From JAIRTY01 sp050257395 (GTDB lineage Bacteria > Actinomycetota > Actinomycetes > Streptosporangiales > Streptosporangiaceae), in contig JBLMWU010000258.1 in the NCBI GenBank assembly GCA_050257395.1, forward strand, positions 1-9,827: 9,827 nt of DNA, written 5' to 3'. Both the position numbers and the translations under genes were made by a program. The notes below the pieces were generated by a model. The model made no database searches, was not told the DNA's origin, and was given only the letters and a program-made list of their open reading frames with translations. Shown here piece after piece: positions 1 to 4,856 of this stretch (the first letter of the stretch is position 1; every line of letters starts with the position of its first letter).

Positions 1-31
1 TGCGCCGCCCCCGCGGCCTGCGCCGCCCCCG
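1..31. repeat. 18-bp-period direct repeat in the LigD tail
   Basis: TGCGCCGCCCCCG occurs at 1-13 and again at 19-31. Read on the minus strand it encodes a Gly/Ala-rich low-complexity segment (residues 340-351 of the LigD polymerase). It may continue past the left edge and could be a flexible linker. Confidence 0.6.
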
Positions 32-1053
32 ACGCCGTCACCCGCGCTGGCCGGTGCCCGGCGCTTCGACGGCTGGACCCGGGCGTCTTCTCCGGACTGC
101 TTCTCGTAGTGCGGCGGCCAGGGGGCATCGGGGAGGCCCGCCGCCTCGTCGCGGACCGCCTGCTCAAGCAGGGCGTCGAGGGAGCCCACCGCCTCGTTCA
201 TCCCCTCCCACGGATCGCCGGACGCGGCGAAGCGGGCGGGCACGGTGTCGATGGTGAATGCCGCGGGATCGCAGCCCGGTACTTCGTCCCAGGTCAGCGG
301 GGTGGAAACGCGGGCGTCCGGCAGCGGGCGGACCGAGTAGGCCGAGGCGACCGTGCGGTCCTTGGCGTTCTGGTTGTAGTCGACGAAGACCCCGTGCCGT
401 TCCTCCTTCCACCACTTGGCGGTGGCCAGGTCCGGCGCGCGGCGCTCGACCTCCCGGGCGAGCGCCACCGCGGCGCGGCGGACCTGGGTGAAGTCCCAGC
501 GGGGCTGGATCCGGGCGTAGATGTGGAAGCCGCGTGACCCCGACGTCTTGGGCCAGCCGGCCAGCCCGAAGTCCGCGAGCACGTCCCTGGCGACCATCGC
601 GACCTCGACGATCTGCGCCCACTCCACCCCGGGTACCGGGTCGAGGTCCACCCGCAGCTCGTCCGGGTGGTCGATGTCGCTGGCCCGGACCGGGTGCGGG
701 TTCAGGTCGATGCAGCCCAGGTTGACCACCCAGGCCAGCCCGGCGGCGTCGCGGAGCACGAGCTCGTCGGCGACCCGGCCGGACGGGAAGCTCAGCCGCA
801 CCACCTCGGTCCACTCCGGCCGGGACTCCGGCGCCCGCTTCTGGAAGAACGCCTCGCCGTCGGCCCCGTTCACGAACCGCTTGAGGACCATGGGCCGCCC
901 GCCCGCCCCGCGCAGCGCCCCGTCCGCCACGCTCAGGTAGTAGCGGATCAGGTCCAGCTTGGTGTGCCCGGCGGCCGGGAAATAGACCTTGCCCGGGTTG
1001 GACACCGCCACCTCGCGCCCCGCCACCTCGAGGATCTCCTTGCGCCCCGCCAT
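1..1053 (-). CDS. ligD: NHEJ DNA polymerase/primase, LigD polymerase domain (3' end beyond window)
   Basis: Archaeo-eukaryotic-primase-type polymerase of bacterial non-homologous end joining, which extends and fills DNA ends held by Ku. The frame is open from an ATG at 1053 to the left edge (351 residues, no stop seen). Visible motifs: metal-binding DLDP with Asp136 and Asp138; the SGSRGFHIY motif at 171-179 with His177; third acidic residue Asp225 in FVDYNQN, followed by the family-typical ASAYSVRPL. These match the catalytic Asp-x-Asp, Ser-Gly-x-x-Gly-x-His and distal Asp of LigD PolDom. The polymerase domain ends near residue 320 (PWPPHYEKQ) and a basic then Gly/Ala-rich tail follows. Whether it stops soon after, as stand-alone actinobacterial polymerases do, or continues into another LigD domain cannot be seen. 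The gene lies 10 bases after the TetR stop on the same strand; AGGAG at the end of the TetR gene is the only ribosome-site candidate. No Ku gene is in the window. Confidence 0.93.
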   Translation of the reverse strand, partial: MAGRKEILEVAGREVAVSNPGKVYFPAAGHTKLDLIRYYLSVADGALRGAGGRPMVLKRFVNGADGEAFFQKRAPESRPEWTEVVRLSFPSGRVADELVLRDAAGLAWVVNLGCIDLNPHPVRASDIDHPDELRVDLDPVPGVEWAQIVEVAMVARDVLADFGLAGWPKTSGSRGFHIYARIQPRWDFTQVRRAAVALAREVERRAPDLATAKWWKEERHGVFVDYNQNAKDRTVASAYSVRPLPDARVSTPLTWDEVPGCDPAAFTIDTVPARFAASGDPWEGMNEAVGSLDALLEQAVRDEAAGLPDAPWPPHYEKQSGEDARVQPSKRRAPASAGDGVGGGAGRGGGA

Positions 1054-1063
1054 GAGGGCCAGA

Positions 1064-1792
1064 TTAACTCCTCATCTCGTCGATGATCGAGACGACGTCG
1101 GCCAGGGTGGAGCGCAGGACCCGCAGCCGGGACAGCGAGACGAGCCGGTCGGCCAGCGGCACGGTCCGGTCGATCAGCCGGTAGGTCCTGGCGCAGCCGG
1201 GTGAGGTGTCGTGGACCCAGTACATGACGATGCCCAGCGAGTACAGCCACAGCAGCTCCGGCAGCTGCGCGCGCAGCTCGCGGTCGATGCGGGTGGCGGA
1301 GCCCTCCACCACCTCCCGGTACAGGCCGATGGCGGCGTTGCGGGCCGGGCTGGACTCCTTGCTGAACGGGCTGAGCGGGTTGCTGGGCTCGGCCGCGTGC
1401 TTGAAGAACTTGGCGGCGAAGGGGTGGTAGGGCGCCATCACGTCGATGAGCGCGCGCAGCGTGCCCTGCACCCGCGGCGCGAACTCGGTCTCGGCGGCGA
1501 GCACCGCCCGGCAGGCGGCCGCGTGCTCGGCGTGGCTGCGGGCGTAGAACTCCTGGATCAGCTCTTCCTTGGAGCTGAAGTAATAGTAGGCGCTGCCGGT
1601 GGACACCCCGGCTTCGCGGGCGATGGCCCGCATGGTGGTGGCGTCGTAGCCGGTGTCGCGGAACAGGCGCAGGGCGGCTTCGACGATGGCCGCCCTGGTC
1701 TGCTCCGCCCGGCGGGTGAGTTCGCCGCCGGGCGGGGCGTCCCGGGCCGGGCCGGGCTCATCCAGGTGGGGGTGCGGCTCTGCCACACGCAT
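1064..1792 (-). CDS. TetR-family transcriptional regulator
   Basis: Ligand-responsive DNA-binding repressor, 242 residues. The N-terminal helix-turn-helix lies at about residues 28-72, with the core ATTMRAIAREAG followed by VSTGSAYYYFSSKEEL, the classic TetR recognition-helix pattern ending in YYYF. The C-terminal half (about 85-240) is all-helical and is the expected effector and dimer domain; its ligand is unknown. A 25-residue disordered Pro/Gly-rich leader precedes the DNA-binding domain. The ATG at 1792 is chosen because it overlaps the stop of the upstream membrane-protein gene as TGATG, a translational-coupling arrangement. A TTG one codon earlier is less likely. The gene is second in the minus-strand set membrane protein, TetR, LigD. 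Three palindromic sites at 2205-2292 upstream of the first gene are the likely operator, so autoregulation is inferred. Confidence 0.92.
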   Translation of the reverse strand: MRVAEPHPHLDEPGPARDAPPGGELTRRAEQTRAAIVEAALRLFRDTGYDATTMRAIAREAGVSTGSAYYYFSSKEELIQEFYARSHAEHAAACRAVLAAETEFAPRVQGTLRALIDVMAPYHPFAAKFFKHAAEPSNPLSPFSKESSPARNAAIGLYREVVEGSATRIDRELRAQLPELLWLYSLGIVMYWVHDTSPGCARTYRLIDRTVPLADRLVSLSRLRVLRSTLADVVSIIDEMRS

Positions 1793-2181
1793 CAATGTAG
1801 GACCTGCCGGGGCCCCGTGCCGGCAGGCTGGTAGGGGCCGGGCCGCTGGCGGCGCCGGAAGCGGGTGAAGAACAGCATGTTGAGCAGGTGCAGCCCGCCC
1901 AGCACCAGCAGCTCCTCACCGATCTTGACCGACAGGACGCCGACGGCCTGGCGCAGCCCGGAGATCTCGCCGGTGGCGCGCAGCGTGAGCGTGATGAAGC
2001 CGAAGCTGAGCAGGTAGAACGCGACCACCAGCAGCCGGTTGACCGCCTCGGCCAGGCTCTGGTCTCCGCTGAAAACGCTGGTCAGGAACACCCGGCCGGA
2101 GCGGGACAGGGCGGTGCCGACCGCGAGGGCGAGCGCGGCGCTGATGAGCAGGTAGGCGGCGTAGGTCAGGGCGATGGCCAT
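1792..2181 (-). CDS. Small integral membrane protein, three predicted helices
   Basis: 129 residues with three hydrophobic stretches at about 5-25, 48-68 and 88-106, then a basic Arg/Pro-rich C-terminal tail (RFRRRQRPGPYQP) that is probably cytoplasmic. It resembles uncharacterised actinobacterial membrane proteins that I recall having a conserved polar patch with NRLLVVAFYL and GEELLVLGGLH segments; I know of no established function. The ATG at 2181 is preceded by AGAGGA with 8 bases between, a normal ribosome site. Its TGA overlaps the TetR ATG, so it is probably translated together with the regulator. Being directly behind the operators, it is the most immediate target of the repressor. 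A helper or target role in efflux or envelope stress is possible, but nothing in the sequence proves it. Confidence 0.85.
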   Translation of the reverse strand: MAIALTYAAYLLISAALALAVGTALSRSGRVFLTSVFSGDQSLAEAVNRLLVVAFYLLSFGFITLTLRATGEISGLRQAVGVLSVKIGEELLVLGGLHLLNMLFFTRFRRRQRPGPYQPAGTGPRQVLH

Positions 2182-2204
2182 CGGGGGAGTCCTCTCGCCG
2201 GAAG

Positions 2205-2235
2205 CTGAACACGTTCAAAAACTGAACACGTTCAA
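2205..2235. promoter_or_regulatory. Paired TetR-type operators upstream of the membrane protein-TetR-LigD operon
   Basis: Two exact copies of CTGAACACGTTCAA, at 2205-2218 and 2222-2235, 17 bp apart start to start. Each is an inverted repeat TGAAC-AC-GTTCA. The nearer copy ends about 24 bases upstream of the ATG at 2181, so a bound regulator would block initiation or early elongation. Size and symmetry fit TetR-family operators. The adjacent TetR (1064-1792) is the most likely ligand, by inference. Confidence 0.78.
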
Positions 2236-2278
2236 TCTGCCTCCGCGGGCTGCCGCCTGTCCACCCGGCGGCGGGAAA

Positions 2279-2292
2279 CTGAACACGTTCAA
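2279..2292. promoter_or_regulatory. Third copy of the TetR-type operator
   Basis: CTGAACACGTTCAA again, identical to the two copies nearer the gene. It starts 57 bp from the middle copy and 74 bp (about seven helical turns) from the first, so copies one and three lie on the same DNA face. This could allow cooperative binding or a short loop. Confidence 0.75.
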
Positions 2293-2330
2293 CAAAAGGG
2301 TGGCCTTCCGGATAGGTGGCCCGGGCGCCG

Positions 2331-2465
2331 GCCAGCGCGAGGGCGACTGCGATGATAACAGCAAGAGGCAGGGCTCGGCGGTCAGGGCTGGGCGGGGCAG
2401 GGCAGGCAGAGTTGAGCCGCCAGCGCGAGAGCGGCGCCGTGATAACAGCAAGAGGCAGGGCTGGG
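2331..2465. repeat. Imperfect direct duplication, about 47 bp, 87-88 bp period
   Basis: The unit beginning GCCAGCGCGAG at 2331 recurs at 2419. A 23-base part starting TGATAACAGCAAGAGG is identical at 2353-2375 and 2440-2462. The left part is offset by 88 and the right part by 87 because of a one-base indel. It lies between the end of the second TetR gene and the operators of the first operon. Confidence 0.85.
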
Positions 2466-2525
2466 CGGGCAGGCGGGGCTGCGCGGCGAGCCTGCGGCAG
2501 CGGGGGAGGGTCGGGGTCCGGGTCT

Positions 2526-2538
2526 GCGGCCGGGCCGC
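2526..2538 (-). terminator. Weak GC hairpin after second TetR gene
   Basis: GCGGCC-G-GGCCGC, a 13-base perfect inverted repeat only 3 bases beyond the TetR stop codon (2542-2544) on the minus strand. It has almost no loop and no T-run, so a role in termination is uncertain. Confidence 0.25.
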
Positions 2539-2541
2539 GGA

Positions 2542-3135
2542 TCACTGAGCGGGCGGGCCGGGCCGGGCAGGAGGTTCCAGGCCGCTCAGGATAACCGTGA
2601 CCAGTCGGCGGACCGCGGCCTCGTCCGGCAGGCCGCTGGCGGCGGCCACCGCGTGCAGGCAGTACGCCGCCAGCTCCGCTGGCGCGACGTCGCTGCGGAC
2701 CGCCCCGGCCTGCGCGGCGTCGGAGATGAGGCCGCGGATCAGGGCGGCCAGCCGCTGGTGGGCCTGCTGGACGTGCCCGCCCTGGTGCAGCAGCGCCGCC
2801 AGCTGGGTGCCGTGCGGCCGGGCGTGCGTCAGCAGCGCGTACGCGCCGAGCACCGCGGCCAGCCGCTGCGCCGGATCCCCGGCGTGGTCGCGGACCGCGA
2901 TGAGCTCGGCGAGGTGGCCGCCGACCTGGCGCTCGTGCCAGGCGACCAGGATGGTGTCCACGTCGGGGAAGTACTTGTACAGGGTCGCCCGCCCGATCCC
3001 GGCCCGCTCGGCGATCTGCGACATGGTCACCGACGCCAGCCCGTGCTCGGTGACCAGCGCCGCCGTGGCGTCCAGCGTCGCCTCGCGCACCGCCCGGCGG
3101 TGGTCTTCGACCGTCTCGGTCCACAGCTTCGGCAC
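2542..3135 (-). CDS. TetR-family transcriptional regulator (GTG start, probably leaderless)
   Basis: 197-residue regulator with a normal TetR helix-turn-helix at about residues 14-58: SVTMSQIAERAGIGRATLYKYF spans 35-56, and the LYKYF end of the recognition helix is diagnostic. The remainder is an all-helical ligand domain (about 65-185) ending in a Pro-rich tail. The GTG at 3135 is preferred because the protein reads MPKLWTETVEDHR directly into the domain, and because TAGAAT at 3142-3147 (minus strand) sits 6 bases upstream, exactly where the -10 box of a leaderless actinobacterial gene is expected. No Shine-Dalgarno sequence is seen, and the ATG at 3143 is out of frame. It is divergent from the methyltransferase gene, with ATACA/TGTAT half-sites over both promoters, so it probably represses that gene and itself. 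Its ligand is unknown. Confidence 0.9.
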   Translation of the reverse strand: MPKLWTETVEDHRRAVREATLDATAALVTEHGLASVTMSQIAERAGIGRATLYKYFPDVDTILVAWHERQVGGHLAELIAVRDHAGDPAQRLAAVLGAYALLTHARPHGTQLAALLHQGGHVQQAHQRLAALIRGLISDAAQAGAVRSDVAPAELAAYCLHAVAAASGLPDEAAVRRLVTVILSGLEPPARPGPPAQ

Positions 3136-3141
3136 CCGCTC

Positions 3142-3147
3142 ATTCTA
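3142..3147 (-). promoter_or_regulatory. -10 box of the leaderless TetR gene
   Basis: TAGAAT read on the minus strand (TANNNT pattern), separated from the GTG at 3135 by the six bases GAGCGG. This spacing puts the transcription start at or next to the start codon. An ATACAG half-site (3147-3152) abuts and overlaps it. No good -35 box is visible. Confidence 0.55.
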
Positions 3148-3197
3148 TACAGATTGACACTCCAAGAACAGACTGTATTGTTCGATACAAGCTGTAT
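3147..3197. promoter_or_regulatory. Clustered ATACA/TGTAT half-sites, probable operators of the divergent TetR
   Basis: Half-sites ATACAG at 3147-3152, CTGTAT at 3173-3178, ATACA at 3185-3189 and CTGTAT at 3192-3197. They form inverted repeats TGTATTG-TT-CGATACA (3174-3189, one arm mismatch) and ATACA-AGC-TGTAT (3185-3197). The element CTGTATTG is also directly repeated 19 bp apart. The sites cover the -10 boxes of both divergent genes, as expected for a repressor controlling both directions. Confidence 0.65.
3154..3181 (+). promoter_or_regulatory. Sigma70-type promoter of the methyltransferase gene
   Basis: A perfect TTGACA -35 box at 3154-3159, a 16-base spacer and TATTGT at 3176-3181 as -10. 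The -10 lies inside the first TGTAT...ATACA inverted repeat, so repressor binding would exclude RNA polymerase. The predicted transcript starts near 3188 and has a leader of about 65 bases with GGAAGGA at 3241-3247. Confidence 0.65.
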
Positions 3198-3254
3198 TGA
3201 TAAACCGCCGTCACCGGGACGGCCCGGATTACCCGTGAACGGAAGGACCACGGC

Positions 3255-3875
3255 ATGACCGGCTCACCTGCTGAGCACCCCCTCAGCGCTGTTCCCCCGG
3301 GCGGGTTCGACGCCCTCTACAGCGGCCAGCCGCCCTGGGACATCGGCCGCCCGCAGGCCGCGTTCGCCGAGCTCGCGGAGGCGGGCCTGATCGAGGGCCC
3401 GGTGCTGGACGCGGGCTGCGGCACCGGCGAGCACACGCTCATGTGCGCGGCCCGCGGCCTGGCCGCCACCGGGGTGGACCTCGCCCCCACCGCGCTGCGG
3501 GCCGCGGAGGACAAGGCCCGCGAGCGCGGCCTGGCCGCCCGGTTCCGCCGCCAGGACGCCCGGGACCTGGCCGGCCTGGGGGAGACCTTCGCCACCGTGC
3601 TGGACTGCGGGCTGTTCCACGTGTTCGGCGGGGACGACCGGGCCGCGTACGTGGCCAGCCTGCACTCCGTGCTGCGGCCGGGCGGGCGCTACTTCATGCT
3701 GTGCTTCAGCGACTGCCAGCCCGGTACCATGGGCCCGCACCGGCTGACCGAGGCAGAGCTGCGGGCGGCCTTCGCCGGCGGCTGGCGGATCGACTCGCTC
3801 GAGCCCGCCACCATCGAAATCACCATGGACCCGGCCGGCGTCCGCGCCTGGCTGCTGGCCGCCGCCCGGCTGTGA
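3255..3875 (+). CDS. Class I SAM-dependent methyltransferase (TPMT/TehB-like)
   Basis: 206-residue cytoplasmic methyltransferase of the Rossmann-fold class. SAM-binding motif I is VLDAGCGTGEH at 50-60, the acidic residue closing strand 2 is Asp75 in TGVDLAP, and Asp101 (RQDARDL) fits the adenine-contacting position. The post-motif LRPGGRYFML lies at 140-149. The N-terminal PPWDIGRPQ (26-34) is typical of thiopurine- or tellurite-resistance-type methyltransferases, whose substrates are small thiols or metalloids. The actual substrate here is not deducible. The start ATG has GGAAGGA 7 bases upstream. It is divergent from a TetR gene whose candidate operators overlap this promoter, so inducible expression is likely. 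The DUF2218-like gene follows 8 bases after its stop, suggesting co-transcription. Confidence 0.9.
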   Translation: MTGSPAEHPLSAVPPGGFDALYSGQPPWDIGRPQAAFAELAEAGLIEGPVLDAGCGTGEHTLMCAARGLAATGVDLAPTALRAAEDKARERGLAARFRRQDARDLAGLGETFATVLDCGLFHVFGGDDRAAYVASLHSVLRPGGRYFMLCFSDCQPGTMGPHRLTEAELRAAFAGGWRIDSLEPATIEITMDPAGVRAWLLAAARL

Positions 3876-3883
3876 GCGGCGCC

Positions 3884-4228
3884 ATGCTGTCCGCCGAGGC
3901 CGAGATCGGCACCGCGCAGCCGGAGCGGTACGTCAGCCAGTTCGCCAAGCACGCCCGGCAGGCCCACCGGCTGCACCGCGGGCCGGGCGGCCACGGCGGG
4001 GACGGGCCGTCCCGGCCGGAGGTGCGCGAGGTGAGCGTGACCGGCGCCGCCTGCACCGTCAGCTTCGGCACCGGCCGGTGCACCCTGGCCGCCGCCGGCC
4101 AGGCCCTGCGGCTGCGCGCCGAGGCCGCCAGCGAGCAGGACCTGGCGGTGATCCAGGGACTGGTCGCCCGGGACATCGAGCGGTTCGGCCACCGGGAGGG
4201 CCTGCGGGTGCGCTGGCACCCTGCCTGA
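3884..4228 (+). CDS. DUF2218-family protein
   Basis: 114-residue protein of unknown function. The pattern MLSAEAEIGTAQPERYVSQF, then a His-rich segment (HARQAHRLHRGPGGHGG, 23-39), RPEVREV (44-50), a GRCTLAA segment and a C-terminal helix with DLAVIQGLVARDIERFG fits small DUF2218 proteins as I remember them. They are often found near metal or siderophore functions, but the role is not established. The ATG 8 bases after the methyltransferase stop is the only sensible start. No strong ribosome site is present, so coupled translation is likely. The clustered histidines (His23, 28, 31, 37) could bind a metal; this is inference only. A longer frame from 3443 runs through the methyltransferase gene in another frame and is not a real extension. 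Confidence 0.8.
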   Translation: MLSAEAEIGTAQPERYVSQFAKHARQAHRLHRGPGGHGGDGPSRPEVREVSVTGAACTVSFGTGRCTLAAAGQALRLRAEAASEQDLAVIQGLVARDIERFGHREGLRVRWHPA

Positions 4229-4316
4229 CCGCCTGTGCCACCACGGCGGTGCCTGTTCCGCAAAAAACCGGGCCGCCGCCCGTCGGAGCCCGCAGCCGGG
4301 AAACGACGATAGAGGT

Positions 4317-4856
4317 ATGAGCGGGCACGCGGCGGCACCGGGCAGCCAGCCCGGGCGCTTGCTCGCGCTGTACGACGCCACCCTGCCGCAGGTGTACGGG
4401 TACCTGCTGTCGCGGTGCGGCCAGCGGGCCACGGCCGAGGACCTCACCGCTGAGACCTTCCTGGCCGCCGCGGACGCGCTGCGCGCGGACGCCGCCGCCC
4501 CGGTGAGCGCCGCCTGGCTGATGGGGGTGGCCCGGCACAAGCTCGCCGACCACTGGCGCGGCCAGGCGCGGGCGCAGCGGGCCCTGCGGGCGGTGGCCGG
4601 CGAGGGCGGGCACGAGCCGCCGGACGACCCCTGGGACGAGCGGCTGGACGCGCTGCGGGCCCGCGGCGTGCTGGCGGGCCTGGCACCGCAGCACCGGGCG
4701 GCGCTGACCCTGCGGTACATGGACGACCTGCCGGTGCCCCAGGTCGCGGACCTGCTCGGCCGCACCGTGCACGCCACCGAGGCGCTGCTGGTGCGGGCCC
4801 GCGCGGCGTTCCGGGCCGCCTACCAGCAAGCCGGAGGGGAGGACGGCGATGACTGA
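4317..4856 (+). CDS. ECF-type RNA polymerase sigma factor
   Basis: 179 residues with the two-domain layout of group IV sigma factors. Region 2 is at about 14-82 (LYDATLPQVYGYLLSRCG, then ATAEDLTAETFLAA) and binds the -10 element and core polymerase. Region 4 is at about 115-168 (LAPQHRAALTLRYMDDLPVPQVADLLGR then the HATEALLVRARAAFR helix) and binds the -35. The linker at 95-110 is Gly/Pro/Asp-rich. It is cytoplasmic, with no membrane segment. The ATG at 4317 is the only ATG that keeps region 2 whole, but its ribosome site is poor (AGAGG only one base away). The stop overlaps the VOC gene start by 8 bases (ATGACTGA), so the two are translationally coupled. No anti-sigma gene with a zinc-binding HxxxCxxC motif is present, so control may come through the VOC partner. 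Confidence 0.9.
   Translation: MSGHAAAPGSQPGRLLALYDATLPQVYGYLLSRCGQRATAEDLTAETFLAAADALRADAAAPVSAAWLMGVARHKLADHWRGQARAQRALRAVAGEGGHEPPDDPWDERLDALRARGVLAGLAPQHRAALTLRYMDDLPVPQVADLLGRTVHATEALLVRARAAFRAAYQQAGGEDGDD

Larger units (their letters stand above)
2182..2541. other. Intergenic region between two minus-strand units
   Basis: A 360-base stretch with no convincing gene. The part nearest 2181 holds the ribosome site and three operators. The rest is GC-rich with a duplicated block (2331-2465). It must hold the promoter of the 2181 operon, but I see no clean -35/-10 pair; TTGAAC within the operators is the only -35-like element. On the minus strand one frame through 2300-2400 encodes a short hydrophobic run (LPLAVIIAVALALAG) like a signal or membrane helix, but it has no start codon or ribosome site, so it may be a remnant. 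Confidence 0.6.

Noticed and set aside
1793..1795. TTG start for the first TetR gene
   Set aside because: The ATG at 1792 makes the TGATG coupling with the upstream stop; TTG would add one residue with no better ribosome site.
2207..2292. TTGAAC inside the operators as -35 box of the 2181 operon
   Set aside because: At 16-18 bases downstream only GC-rich or GTGTTC-like hexamers are found, so no credible -10 supports it.
1916..3124. Long minus-strand frame of about 400 codons across the second TetR gene and the intergenic region
   Set aside because: It is the out-of-frame shadow of a high-GC gene, rich in Arg/Pro/Gly with no domain, and overlaps the real TetR and membrane-protein genes.
4228..4250. 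ACCGCC/GGCGGT hairpin after the DUF2218 gene as a terminator
   Set aside because: Only a 6-bp stem with an 11-base loop; such pairs arise often by chance in DNA of this composition.
3689..4777. Long minus-strand frames opposite the methyltransferase, DUF2218 and sigma genes
   Set aside because: Composition is Arg/Ala/Ser/Pro-rich with no motif, and the plus-strand genes have clear domain matches and ribosome sites.
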